Position numbers and translations under genes: made by a program. This document shows, piece after piece, positions 54,380 to 63,030 of a stretch of 64,000 nucleotides of DNA (position 1 is its first letter; each line of letters begins with the position of its first letter). Source of the DNA: Neotamlana sargassicola (lineage in GTDB: Bacteria > Bacteroidota > Bacteroidia > Flavobacteriales > Flavobacteriaceae); the NCBI RefSeq assembly GCF_020523965.1, contig NZ_JAJAPX010000006.1:248001-312000 (forward strand), given 5' to 3'. The notes beneath the pieces are model-generated. The model searched no databases. It worked only from the letters and a program-made list of their open reading frames with translations, and had not been told where the DNA came from.

Positions 54380-55627
54380 ATGAAATTATTAAACCGCTTT
54401 GTTCTAGCTTTTTGCTTCATATCTTCAACTATTTTCGCTCAAGTTGAAGAAGTAAATCCGCCAGATTATATTAAAACCATAATCTTTAAAAGTAACACCG
54501 ATTTATCTCAACTTCCTATTTTAAAACTTGGAGAGACCATTCAATTATCGTTTGATGCCTTAAACGGCAACGAAGACGATTATTATTATAAAATTGAACA
54601 TTTTAATTACGATTGGACACCCTCGAAACTAATGAAGCCAGAGTTTTTAGATGGGTTCGACAATCAACGTATTCGTGACTACGAAAACTCGTATAACACC
54701 TACCAAATTTACTCTCATTACAAACTAACAATTCCTAACCGCTTTACTAAAAGCCTAAAAGTTTCAGGTAATTATATAATTTCAGTTTTTAACAACGATA
54801 ACCATTTAGTTTTTTCACGAAAATTTATGCTTTACGAAGAGCAGGTTAGCGTTGGAGTCACCCTAAAAAGATCAAGAGATTTACAATTTGTAGAACAAAA
54901 ACAACGTGTTGAAATTCTAGTAAATACCAACAGCAACAATTTAAACAATCCTACACAAACGGTTAAAGCTACCATAATAAAAAATAACAATTTAAAAACT
55001 GCAATAACTAATATAAAACCTCAATATACAGTAGGCTCGCAACTTATATACAGATATGATAAAGAAACTAGTTTTTGGGCAGGAAACGAATACTTATATT
55101 TTGAAAACAAAGATATAAGAGCTGCAAATAACGGTGTTCAATATATCGATTTAAAAGATTTATATCACAGCTACCTGTACACCAATTTACCGAGAAACAA
55201 CTCTGCTTACACCTATTTTCCAGATATTAATGGTAACTACACTGTATTAAATATCGATGCAGAAGACTCCACCATTGAAGCCGATTATGTATGGGTACAT
55301 TTTTCGTTAAAAGCTACCGAAAAACTCATCAATAAAGATATTTACGTTTATGGTAACTTCAATAACTTTTCGCTCGATGCCGAAACCAAAATGCAATTCG
55401 ATGCTCAACGAAACGTATTTTATAAAGCCTTATTATTAAAACAAGGGTTTTACAACTATAATTTTGTTGCGCTTGATAATGGTAAAATTAACGAAAGTGA
55501 AATAGGTGGTAACTTTTATCAAACCGAAAACAATTATAAAGTTTTAGTTTATTATCGCGATTTAGGCGCTCGCTACGACAAAATAATAGGGTTTGGAGAA
55601 GGCACATCGGTAAATATCTCCAATTAA
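54380..55627 (+). CDS. DUF5103 domain protein, exported
   Basis: A 415-residue protein with a signal peptide (LLNRFVLAFCFISSTIFAQ). Its beta-sandwich N-terminal region (LGETIQLSFDALNGNEDDYY, YKIEHFNYDWTPSKLM) and C-terminal carbohydrate-binding-like domain (DIYVYGNFNNFSLDAETKMQ) match DUF5103, known in almost all Bacteroidota. Function is unknown; type IX secretion or outer-membrane association has been suspected but nothing here shows it. No C-terminal sorting domain is visible. Confidence 0.85.
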   Translation: MKLLNRFVLAFCFISSTIFAQVEEVNPPDYIKTIIFKSNTDLSQLPILKLGETIQLSFDALNGNEDDYYYKIEHFNYDWTPSKLMKPEFLDGFDNQRIRDYENSYNTYQIYSHYKLTIPNRFTKSLKVSGNYIISVFNNDNHLVFSRKFMLYEEQVSVGVTLKRSRDLQFVEQKQRVEILVNTNSNNLNNPTQTVKATIIKNNNLKTAITNIKPQYTVGSQLIYRYDKETSFWAGNEYLYFENKDIRAANNGVQYIDLKDLYHSYLYTNLPRNNSAYTYFPDINGNYTVLNIDAEDSTIEADYVWVHFSLKATEKLINKDIYVYGNFNNFSLDAETKMQFDAQRNVFYKALLLKQGFYNYNFVALDNGKINESEIGGNFYQTENNYKVLVYYRDLGARYDKIIGFGEGTSVNISN

Positions 55628-55692
55628 CACGTTGTTTAACTAATTTTTAAGGTAATCGTACAGAAATATATCCACAACAAAAAATTATTTCT

Positions 55693-55700
55693 TATTTTTG
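55693..55700 (+). promoter_or_regulatory. -7 box TATTTTTG of apaG
   Basis: Exact TAnnTTTG, 32 bases before the apaG ATG. Confidence 0.5.
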
Positions 55701-55731
55701 TAACGAAACGCATTGTTTATCAACAATTAGT

Positions 55732-56118
55732 ATGGTTCAACAAGTAACAAAAGGCATAAAAATTTCGGTCGAAACCAATTTCGAAGGCTCGTTTTATAAA
55801 AATTATAAAATACAGTATGCCTTTGGTTATACGGTAACCATCGAAAACCAAAGCAAAGACTCTGTTCAGCTTAACGCGCGCCATTGGGAAATTTTAGACG
55901 CCTTAAATAATGTAGAAATTGTTGCTGGCGAAGGCGTTATTGGTAAAAAACCAGTAATAAAACCAGGGGAATCGCACACTTATACTTCTGGCTGCTTATT
56001 ATCATCTCCATTTGGAGCCATGCAAGGTTTTTACAGCATGGTAAACTTTACAACCACTAAAAAGTTTGATGTTACCATACCAACATTTAAATTAAGCGCT
56101 CCGTTTGCAGTAAATTAA
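55732..56118 (+). CDS. apaG: ApaG family protein
   Basis: A 128-residue DUF525 protein with a fibronectin III-like fold. Characteristic segments are FGYTVTIENQSKDSVQLNAR, HWEILDALNNVEIVAGEGVI, GKKPVIKPGESHTYTSG and FGAMQGFYSM. Often linked to Co2+/Mg2+ resistance, but its biochemical role is unclear. The dispersed repeat copy 2 begins at the base after its stop codon. Confidence 0.93.
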   Translation: MVQQVTKGIKISVETNFEGSFYKNYKIQYAFGYTVTIENQSKDSVQLNARHWEILDALNNVEIVAGEGVIGKKPVIKPGESHTYTSGCLLSSPFGAMQGFYSMVNFTTTKKFDVTIPTFKLSAPFAVN

Positions 56119-56263
56119 TTTGGGCGTTCGGGCGGGCTTTACACTATATCTTTTTTGTAAAGTAGTTTTTTAAATTCTTCAAAGCACGTACAAACAACAA
56201 TACAAAAGTAATATTAGCAAATTATAACACTACAAAAAAGGATGCCGCTTCAATCCCTAACGC
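56119..56263 (+). repeat. Dispersed structured repeat, copy 2
   Basis: Begins TTTGGGCGT directly after the apaG TAA, continues GGGCGGGCTTTACACTATAT and ends AATCCCTAACGC. CTTTTTTGTA near the left end pairs with TACAAAAAAG near the right end to give a long stem with an AT-rich interior. It shares both ends with copy 1 at 33557-33648 but differs inside and is longer. Confidence 0.7.
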
Positions 56264-56273
56264 GCAAGTAAGT

Positions 56274-57266
56274 TCAGGCTATTCTATTAAATTTATAAAC
56301 CTTACCGTTTTGTTTAACATTAAAAAATTTACAGTTAGAATAATGTACAAATACATAATCTAAATCAAAATTAAACTTGGTGTTTTCTACTTCATAAAAA
56401 TCGTCAACATCAATATTACCATAAGGAGAAATTCTTCTAAAACGGTAAACATTTAATTTATCTGTTTTATGTAATTCAAACCAAGCACCAGCGGCAATCC
56501 CAGATAGCCATTGTGCATTTTCATGAACACCTTTAACAGGTTTAGGCTTTAAAGTGCCCACTAAATTCACATTATGTTCTTTTAATTTATCTAAAAAACA
56601 TCGCAGATTTTCACTTTTTTGAGAACCTTTAAATATTGAAATTTCACCAGTCTCTGTAACTTCATAAACTGCACTTTCTGTATTTCCTAACAACACATTA
56701 CCAACAGTACTTGGCGTAAACCATAACGATTTTTGCAAAGCCTTTTTAACATTACCATCTGTAACCGAAGCAATTAAACTTTCTGTTACAAAACGTGCAC
56801 AATTACAAGCGTTTTTTATAAAAGCGGCATATCTAATAAAATGTTTGTTTTGCATTTGGGTAATGTGCGTACGTGCTTTTAAATAATTAACTTTAGTGCA
56901 AACAGACGCTACAAGTTTACCGTCGCCATGAGTTAATTTTGGCTTGGTAGCAAGAAACTTTAAAATTTCATCTAAATTAAGAATTTGGCTGTCTTGAATT
57001 TTTGCTTGAATAGGAAAATGCAATTCATTGTCGGTATCTTTACCTCTAACCCGCCCTGTTGGTTCTGGAGTAATATACCTACCAAAATCATGATACTCTA
57101 AAACTCCAGTTTCCTTATTAATTAAAACTAAAGCGGCATGTCCAGCTCTTAAATAATCTTTTTTACCAATACCAATAAACCTTAAAAAAGGAGAATACCA
57201 CTCATCGGCAACCATAACAATAGTTTCAGGATAAGCTAAGGTTATAATAATTCCGGTATTATTCAT
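56274..57266 (-). CDS. DUF6695-like protein, predicted permuted papain-like cysteine enzyme
   Basis: A 330-residue protein. I recall the opening (TGIIITLAYPETIVMVADEW) as DUF6695. Two motifs stand out: a histidine at residue 43 in RAGHAALVLINKETGVLEYH, and N155-C156 in NACNCARFVTESLIAS. His first, then N-C-x-x-F-x-x-x-L, is the pattern of circularly permuted papain-like enzymes of the LRAT/PPPDE group (thiol hydrolases or acyltransferases). This is inference from motif; I know of no experiment. No signal peptide. It overlaps the upstream NRDE gene by eight bases. Confidence 0.65.
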   Translation of the reverse strand: MNNTGIIITLAYPETIVMVADEWYSPFLRFIGIGKKDYLRAGHAALVLINKETGVLEYHDFGRYITPEPTGRVRGKDTDNELHFPIQAKIQDSQILNLDEILKFLATKPKLTHGDGKLVASVCTKVNYLKARTHITQMQNKHFIRYAAFIKNACNCARFVTESLIASVTDGNVKKALQKSLWFTPSTVGNVLLGNTESAVYEVTETGEISIFKGSQKSENLRCFLDKLKEHNVNLVGTLKPKPVKGVHENAQWLSGIAAGAWFELHKTDKLNVYRFRRISPYGNIDVDDFYEVENTKFNFDLDYVFVHYSNCKFFNVKQNGKVYKFNRIA

Positions 57267-57984
57267 TTATAGGCTCAGGAAATTTAAACTGTTCTTTAGA
57301 CACAAATTTATTACGAACGTTTTCGTACCTCATCTCTACTGTTGTTCCTGTTTTACAAACTTGAGTAATACTTGTAGTTTTTACAAAACCACGATTCATT
57401 ACCGTACCGTATTCGTCATTATCTTTTCCAGCGTATTTATGAAAATCAAGAATATCGTTTGCAGAATTTTCATTAGTATCTACAAATGCTTTAAACCATT
57501 CTAATCTTTCAACCTTCATATCTGAAGTATATAAAGTTGCTGAAGACCAAATTTTAGGCTCTAAAGGTAATTTTTCAAAGTATTTTTCTAAACCATCCCA
57601 AACAAACTGATAAAACTGTAATCCGTCGTTCCAGTCTACAATTACTAAAGTAAAGGGTTCAATTCCTAAAAAATTATAATCGTTAAATATATTTATAATA
57701 TGCGGAGCTACCAATAACTCCTTAACCACTATACCTCTACTTTTTCTATACACCGGCTGTCTTGTATGCAGTTTAAACCCACCGTTAAGCAAACAAATTA
57801 GTCGGTTGTTTTCACTAACACCTACCCAAGTACCTTCAGATAATTCATCCTTTGGATATAACAGTTTTTTCCCATTAAAATCGTAAAAACTTGGAGGCAA
57901 AGATATTCTACTAGGCGCCTCATCTCGGTTGGATGTTAAAATAAAATCATTATTTCCCTTAGGAAATATAGAAACTGTACACAT
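57259..57984 (-). CDS. NRDE/TANGO2 family protein
   Basis: A 241-residue protein of the NRDE family (human TANGO2). The start MCTVSIFPKGNNDFILTSNR has the conserved Cys2, which in related Ntn-type proteins could be the N-terminal nucleophile, and the name-giving NRDE appears as SNRDEAPSR. Further blocks are LSEGTWVGVSENNRLICLLN and EPFTLVIVDW. Proposed roles for the family (lipid or heme handling) remain unsettled. It leads a two-gene operon with the DUF6695-like gene. Confidence 0.88.
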   Translation of the reverse strand: MCTVSIFPKGNNDFILTSNRDEAPSRISLPPSFYDFNGKKLLYPKDELSEGTWVGVSENNRLICLLNGGFKLHTRQPVYRKSRGIVVKELLVAPHIINIFNDYNFLGIEPFTLVIVDWNDGLQFYQFVWDGLEKYFEKLPLEPKIWSSATLYTSDMKVERLEWFKAFVDTNENSANDILDFHKYAGKDNDEYGTVMNRGFVKTTSITQVCKTGTTVEMRYENVRNKFVSKEQFKFPEPINE

Positions 57985-58018
57985 GTTACAAATAAGCTTT
58001 AAACAGGTTAGCAGTTTA

Positions 58019-58026
58019 CAAATATA
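58019..58026 (-). promoter_or_regulatory. -7 box TATATTTG of the NRDE operon
   Basis: Exact TAnnTTTG on the minus strand, about 35 bases from the ATG at 57984. Confidence 0.5.
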
Positions 58027-58085
58027 AACTAAATATTAACACATTTTTGGGGAAATACAATCATCATTATTCATTTAAAAATTCG

Positions 58086-58093
58086 TAATTTTG
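58086..58093 (+). promoter_or_regulatory. -7 box TAATTTTG of pruA
   Basis: Exact TAnnTTTG on the plus strand, 43 bases before the pruA ATG. Confidence 0.45.
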
Positions 58094-58135
58094 TGGCTTA
58101 ATTAATGAATTTTCAATAACAAAAAACAACAAATC

Positions 58136-59764
58136 ATGGGAAAAGGCTTTTTTAATGTACCTGTTGCTGTAAACGAACCTGTAAAATCTTACGCACCTGG
58201 AACTCCAGAGCGCACAGAAGTACTTACTGCATACAAGGACATGTTTAATAGCAAAATTGATGTACCACTATATATTAATGGTGAAGATATCGAAACAGGC
58301 AACACAAAAGAAATGTCGCCTCCCCATGACCATAAACATATTGTAGGAACGTTTCATTTAGCAGAAAAAAGTCATGTTGAAAACGCCATCTCTACAGCTT
58401 TAGAAGCAAGAAAAACATGGAGTTTAATGCCTTGGGAACAACGCGCTGGTATATTTTTAAAAGCAGCCGAGTTAATTGCTGGTCCTTACCGTGCAAAAAT
58501 TAATGCTGCAACTATGATTGCTCAGTCTAAAACCATTCACCAAGCAGAGATTGATTCGGCTTGTGAGTTGGTAGACTTTTTACGTTTTAACGTACAGTTT
58601 ATGACTGATATTTACATGGAACAACCAGAAAGCACAAGCGATGCCTGGAACCGTATTGAATACAGACCACTAGAAGGTTTCACTTATGCTGTTACTCCAT
58701 TTAATTTTACCGCAATTGCAGGAAATTTACCAGCATGTATGGCTTTAATGGGTAATGTTGTTGTTTGGAAACCAAGTGATAGCCAAGTATATTCCGCTAA
58801 AGTTATAATGGATGTTTTCAAAGAAGCTGGTGTACCTGCTGGTGTAATTAACGTGGTATTTGGAGACCCAGTAATGATTACCGAAACAGTACTTGCAAGT
58901 CCAGATTTTTCAGGTTTACATTTTACAGGTTCTACCTTTATTTTCAAAGAGCTATGGAAACAAATAGGTAACAATATACACAACTACAAAACTTACCCGC
59001 GAATTGTTGGAGAAACTGGTGGTAAAGATTTTATTGTAGCACATAAATCGGCTAATGCAAAACAAGTGGCAACAGCTATTTCACGTGGTGCTTTTGAGTT
59101 TCAAGGGCAAAAATGTAGTGCAGCTTCTAGAGCTTACATACCAAAAAGCATTTGGGCAGATGTTAAGCATTTTGTTTTAGAAGATATTGCTTCTTTTAAA
59201 ATGGGTTCTCCAGAAGACATGAACAACTTTATTACTGCTGTAATTCACGAAGGTTCTTTCGATAAATTAGCTAAATATATTGATGGTGCTAAAAACGATA
59301 CCGATGCCGAAATTATAGCTGGTGGAAATTACGATAAAAGCAAAGGGTATTTTATTGAACCTACGGTAATAGTAACAACAAACCCAAAATACACAACCAT
59401 GTGTACCGAACTTTTTGGACCTGTAATTACTATTTATGTTTATGAAGATGACGCTTACGCGGAAACTTTAAAATTAGTAGATGAAACTAGCGAGTATGCC
59501 TTAACCGGTGCCATTTTATCAACCGATAGATATGCAATTACACAAGCTACTGAAGCTTTACAAAACAGTGCAGGTAACTTTTACATAAACGATAAACCTA
59601 CCGGAGCCGTTGTTGGGCAACAGCCATTTGGTGGTGCTAGAGCTTCTGGAACAAATGATAAAGCAGGTAGCGCACAAAACTTATTACGTTGGGTGTCGCC
59701 AAGAATGATTAAAGAAACCTTTGTAACACCTACTGATTACCGCTATCCTTTTTTAGGTGAGTAA
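58136..59764 (+). CDS. pruA: L-glutamate gamma-semialdehyde dehydrogenase
   Basis: NAD-dependent second step of proline degradation (P5C to glutamate). The 542 residues fit the monofunctional long form. AVTPFNFTAIAGNLPACMAL and VWKPSDSQVYSAKVI are the cofactor region; the general base glutamate lies in VGETGGKDFIVAH and the nucleophile in FQGQKCSAASRAY. FGPVITIYVY and QQPFGGARASGTNDKAG complete the family signature. No proline dehydrogenase gene is adjacent. Confidence 0.96.
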   Translation: MGKGFFNVPVAVNEPVKSYAPGTPERTEVLTAYKDMFNSKIDVPLYINGEDIETGNTKEMSPPHDHKHIVGTFHLAEKSHVENAISTALEARKTWSLMPWEQRAGIFLKAAELIAGPYRAKINAATMIAQSKTIHQAEIDSACELVDFLRFNVQFMTDIYMEQPESTSDAWNRIEYRPLEGFTYAVTPFNFTAIAGNLPACMALMGNVVVWKPSDSQVYSAKVIMDVFKEAGVPAGVINVVFGDPVMITETVLASPDFSGLHFTGSTFIFKELWKQIGNNIHNYKTYPRIVGETGGKDFIVAHKSANAKQVATAISRGAFEFQGQKCSAASRAYIPKSIWADVKHFVLEDIASFKMGSPEDMNNFITAVIHEGSFDKLAKYIDGAKNDTDAEIIAGGNYDKSKGYFIEPTVIVTTNPKYTTMCTELFGPVITIYVYEDDAYAETLKLVDETSEYALTGAILSTDRYAITQATEALQNSAGNFYINDKPTGAVVGQQPFGGARASGTNDKAGSAQNLLRWVSPRMIKETFVTPTDYRYPFLGE

Positions 59765-59786
59765 TTTTAGTATATTATCTTAAATT

Positions 59787-59828
59787 AAAAAGCTATTTCG
59801 GTTAACGGAATAGCTTTTTTTTTATTTT
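59787..59828 (+). terminator. Terminator of pruA
   Basis: Stem AAAAAGCTATT(T)CG / CG(G)AATAGCTTTTT with a GTTAA loop and a long T run. Confidence 0.9.
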
Positions 59829-59863
59829 TATCGGCAAAAATTCACAACATAACTACCTTTAAA

Positions 59864-60430
59864 ATGCATTTAAAAAAACTATTCTGTATTTCTCTTGTAC
59901 TTGCAACCAGCTTTGTTTACTGTCAAACTATAAAAGAAAAAGCATTAAACATCATGGTTGGTTATGGTATAACTGCGCCTTATGACAGTGTTGATGATAT
60001 TGCAGACGATGGATTTTATCTTCAAGGTGAATTGGTTTTAACAGTAGCATCATGGGTAGAGTTTAAACCTTATTTGGGTTTTATAACAACATCTTCTAAC
60101 GGTAAAGACTTAAACAATAATCCAACAAACGAAAAAGCTGAAACTAAAGCGCTTCTTTTTGGAGGAAAAGCTAGATTGAGAGCTCCTATTCCTTGGGTTG
60201 CTCCGTATGCTGAAATTGGTATTGGTGCATCCGTAGGTAAATTTGTTAGCGAAACCGCATTTTATAATTACAATAAATCTGGTATTTTATATCATATTCC
60301 GTTTGCCTTGGGTTTAGAATTGGGTAAACAGCATCAAGTAGATTTAGGACTAACCTATTATTTCACTCCAAGTGTAAAACAATTTTCTGGAGCATTCGCA
60401 GTTGGTATAACAATACCTTTAAAGCATTAA
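59864..60430 (+). CDS. Small outer-membrane beta-barrel protein
   Basis: A 188-residue protein with a signal peptide (LFCISLVLATSFVYCQ) and alternating amphipathic strands (FYLQGELVLTVASWVEFKPY, KALLFGGKARLRAPIPWVAP, FALGLELGKQHQVDLGLTYY). It ends AVGITIPLKH, where an aromatic would usually close the last barrel strand. The size fits an eight-stranded OmpA/OmpW-like barrel. Function unknown. Confidence 0.75.
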   Translation: MHLKKLFCISLVLATSFVYCQTIKEKALNIMVGYGITAPYDSVDDIADDGFYLQGELVLTVASWVEFKPYLGFITTSSNGKDLNNNPTNEKAETKALLFGGKARLRAPIPWVAPYAEIGIGASVGKFVSETAFYNYNKSGILYHIPFALGLELGKQHQVDLGLTYYFTPSVKQFSGAFAVGITIPLKH

Positions 60431-60447
60431 ACTAAATTTGTTTACCT

Positions 60448-60455
60448 TATCTTTG
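60448..60455 (+). promoter_or_regulatory. -7 box TATCTTTG of the helicase gene
   Basis: Exact TAnnTTTG, 22 bases before the ATG at 60470. Confidence 0.55.
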
Positions 60456-60469
60456 CCTAAAATTTTGGT

Positions 60470-61711
60470 ATGTCATTTTCAAATTTTAAGTTAAACAAAC
60501 CTATTTTAAAAGCTATTGATGAAGCAGGTTACCTTGCTCCTACATTGGTTCAAGAAAAAACAATTCCTTCTGTTTTAAACAACAAAGATGTTATTGTTTC
60601 TGCACAAACAGGAACAGGTAAAACAGCTGCATTTGCTTTACCTATTCTTCAAAAGTTTTTCGATTATCAAGATGCACCTAAAAAAGGCAAAAAAGTTAAA
60701 GCTTTAATTGTGAGTCCAACTCGAGAATTGGCCTCTCAAATTCAAGATAACTTTAAAACCTTAGGAAAATATACAAACTTAAGATCTGCTGTAATTTTTG
60801 GAGGTACATCAATTGAACCTCAAAAGGATATTTTAAATAAAGGTGTCGATATTTTAATTGCAACACCAGGTCGTTTACTAGATTTACACAAACAAGATTT
60901 ACTAAATTTAGACTATGTTGAAACTTTAGTTTTAGATGAAGCCGACTTAATGTTAGACATGGGCTTTATTGATGATGTTAAAAAAATTGAACGCCTTTGT
61001 ACAAAAGAAAAACAAATTTTATTATTCTCAGCAACCATACCTGCAAAAGTTGAGCAACTTGCCAACACCATTTTAAATACTCCAGAACGTATTGAAGTTG
61101 CTTCAAACTCTTCAACTTCAAAAAATATTAATCAAATTTTATATTACGTACCTAAACGTAATAAAATGGAATTGTGTTTACACTTACTACGAAACACTAT
61201 TAAAGGTAGTATTATAATTTTTAGACGAACCAAATTTGGAGTAAACAAACTGGAACAAACATTAACTAAAAACGGTTATAAAGTTGATAGTATTCATGGC
61301 GATAAAACACAAAATTTACGACAAGATGCTTTAAATAAATTTAAAAATGGTTACGTTAATATTCTTATTGCTACAGATGTTGCAGCACGTGGTATAGATA
61401 TTAATGAATTAGATGCCGTTATAAATTTCGATTTACCTAACGTACCAGAAACCTATGTGCATCGCATTGGTAGAACGGCTCGCGCGGGTAAAACCGGAAC
61501 AGCTTATTCGCTATGTTCTGCTGATGAAAAGAGTTACATTAAAACTATTCAACAACTTATTCAATTAGAAATTCCTATTGAAACTGAACATCCATATCCA
61601 TTAGATCCCAAAGCTAAACCTGTTGTTCATAAATCTAAAAAAACAGGTAGTAAACATAAAAAAGGACGAAAAAGTACAGCTTCGAAAAAGAAGAAAAAGC
61701 GCTGGTACTAA
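60470..61711 (+). CDS. DEAD-box ATP-dependent RNA helicase
   Basis: A 413-residue helicase: Q motif (APTLVQEKTIP), motif I AQTGTGKTAAF, Ia SPTRELASQI, II LDEADLMLDMGF, III FSATIP, IV IIIFRRTKFG, V TDVAARGIDI and VI HRIGRTARAGK. The ~35-residue C-terminal tail is extremely lysine-rich (KKTGSKHKKGRKSTASKKKK) and should bind RNA. It resembles the RhlE group, likely acting in ribosome assembly or RNA decay. Confidence 0.95.
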   Translation: MSFSNFKLNKPILKAIDEAGYLAPTLVQEKTIPSVLNNKDVIVSAQTGTGKTAAFALPILQKFFDYQDAPKKGKKVKALIVSPTRELASQIQDNFKTLGKYTNLRSAVIFGGTSIEPQKDILNKGVDILIATPGRLLDLHKQDLLNLDYVETLVLDEADLMLDMGFIDDVKKIERLCTKEKQILLFSATIPAKVEQLANTILNTPERIEVASNSSTSKNINQILYYVPKRNKMELCLHLLRNTIKGSIIIFRRTKFGVNKLEQTLTKNGYKVDSIHGDKTQNLRQDALNKFKNGYVNILIATDVAARGIDINELDAVINFDLPNVPETYVHRIGRTARAGKTGTAYSLCSADEKSYIKTIQQLIQLEIPIETEHPYPLDPKAKPVVHKSKKTGSKHKKGRKSTASKKKKKRWY

Positions 61712-61714
61712 ACT

Positions 61715-62380
61715 TTACTTTATAGGGAAATTAAAATAGGTTTTAGGAAAAGGCTCACCGCGCAAAGTAAAATGCCACCATTCTTTAGAGTAACTTCTAA
61801 ATCCGTGTTTTTGCATAACACGCTGAAGCAATATTCTGTTATCATGCTGCTTTTTGGTTATTTTGCCATAAGTAACCCAAGATTGCTCTCCAAAAAAATC
61901 AAACGGACTTCCCATATCGATAGGTGTTCCTGTATTAGCATCAATTATTGTTAAATCGACTGTACTCCCTCTACTATGTCCAGATTTAGAAGCGATATAA
62001 CCGTTTTTAAACAAATTCTTTTTCTTTTCCTTCGGGTAAAAGGTTGATTTATTTATAGTATCATCTAATACTCTAGCCCATTTCACAAAATGATTAACGG
62101 CTTCTTGCGGTCGGTAACCATCATAAACCTTTAAACACAAATTTTGTTGTTGAAGTTCTTCTTGTACCAATTTTAAAGCTTCAGCCGCTTGCTTAGTTAA
62201 AATTAATCGGTTTGCAAAATACCCTTCAACATGTTTACCTAAAAAATTGTTGGTTGTGTTATACCTTAATTCAACATCTAAATCTGGAATAACATCTTTT
62301 ACATAAACAAATCCTTTAGGTAGCTGCCCAAAGGATAAGAAACCTAGTAAACACATTAAAGCAAATAATAAATTCTTCAT
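61715..62380 (-). CDS. M15 family D-Ala-D-Ala dipeptidase, exported
   Basis: A 221-residue VanX/DdpX-type zinc dipeptidase with a signal peptide (MKNLLFALMCLLGFLSFG); the ATG complementary to 62378-62380 is preferred over one 12 codons upstream. Zinc and catalytic motifs are SKSGHSRGSTVDLTI (HxxxxxxD) and KEWWHFTL (ExxH). LRYNTTNNFLGKHVEGY is the family's N-terminal block. Its likely role is peptidoglycan turnover in the periplasm rather than resistance. Confidence 0.93.
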   Translation of the reverse strand: MKNLLFALMCLLGFLSFGQLPKGFVYVKDVIPDLDVELRYNTTNNFLGKHVEGYFANRLILTKQAAEALKLVQEELQQQNLCLKVYDGYRPQEAVNHFVKWARVLDDTINKSTFYPKEKKKNLFKNGYIASKSGHSRGSTVDLTIIDANTGTPIDMGSPFDFFGEQSWVTYGKITKKQHDNRILLQRVMQKHGFRSYSKEWWHFTLRGEPFPKTYFNFPIK

Positions 62381-62453
62381 AATATATGCTAATTTATAAA
62401 ATATAATAAGGCACACTCAATAAACCTATTATTATACTTGACTTTATTGCATA

Positions 62454-62486
62454 AAAAAACCGAGTTCCCTCAAACTCGGTTTTTTC
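62454..62486. terminator. Orphan terminator hairpin 1
   Basis: Stem AAAAACCGAGTT / AACTCGGTTTTT around CCCTCA, with A and T runs on both sides so that it can act on either strand. No known gene ends here. Confidence 0.85.
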
Positions 62487-62759
62487 TCTATTTGCTTTAA
62501 TTTTTTTATGTAGGTTAGATTTGGGGTAACCGCATCAACAACATAATGCAAATATTAATTAATTAATCCATTGAACTAAAAAGTGTGTTATTTAGTACAC
62601 TTCAAATATATAATTCTTTTAAAATACAACACGATAAAAAACATTATAAATCGATGAAATACATGTTTTTTTAACATTATTTACCGATAAAGTGTTTTTA
62701 ATCGACGAAATACACATTTTTTAGCTATTCAGAAAAACAAATCTTTATTTAAACACATA

Positions 62760-62788
62760 AAAAAACACCTCGAATACGAGGTGTTTTT
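62760..62788. terminator. Orphan terminator hairpin 2
   Basis: Perfect stem AAAAACACCTCG / CGAGGTGTTTTT with an AATA loop, usable on either strand. No known gene ends here. Its right flank CTCTA is shared with hairpin 1. Confidence 0.88.
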
Positions 62789-63030
62789 CTCTAACTAACT
62801 AACCAAAAATATGAATTACTTTCTGTAAGTTTAAAGTAACCACTCAATAAACTTTTTATAGGAATGTAATTACTTTTTATATAACAATACCCGTGCCAAA
62901 CTTTAGTGTTACAGTTTTTATTAGTATATGTTTAACAAACTACGTTGAATAAAAACATTTATTTTAAAAACCAATTAGCTTAAGAATTATATTTATAAGA
63001 TATTTGCTCACCTTAAAACTTAATAGAAAT

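Larger units (their letters stand above)
62381..63030. other. 650-base divergent intergenic region with orphan terminators
   Basis: Lies between two divergent genes and so should hold only promoters, yet it carries two strong terminators (62454-62486 and 62760-62788), four CGAT(A/G)AA-like sites at 62632, 62652, 62685 and 62703, and an AAGTG/CACTT inverted repeat (about 62580-62602). No reading frame is convincing. See the findings on hidden transcripts. Confidence 0.6.
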
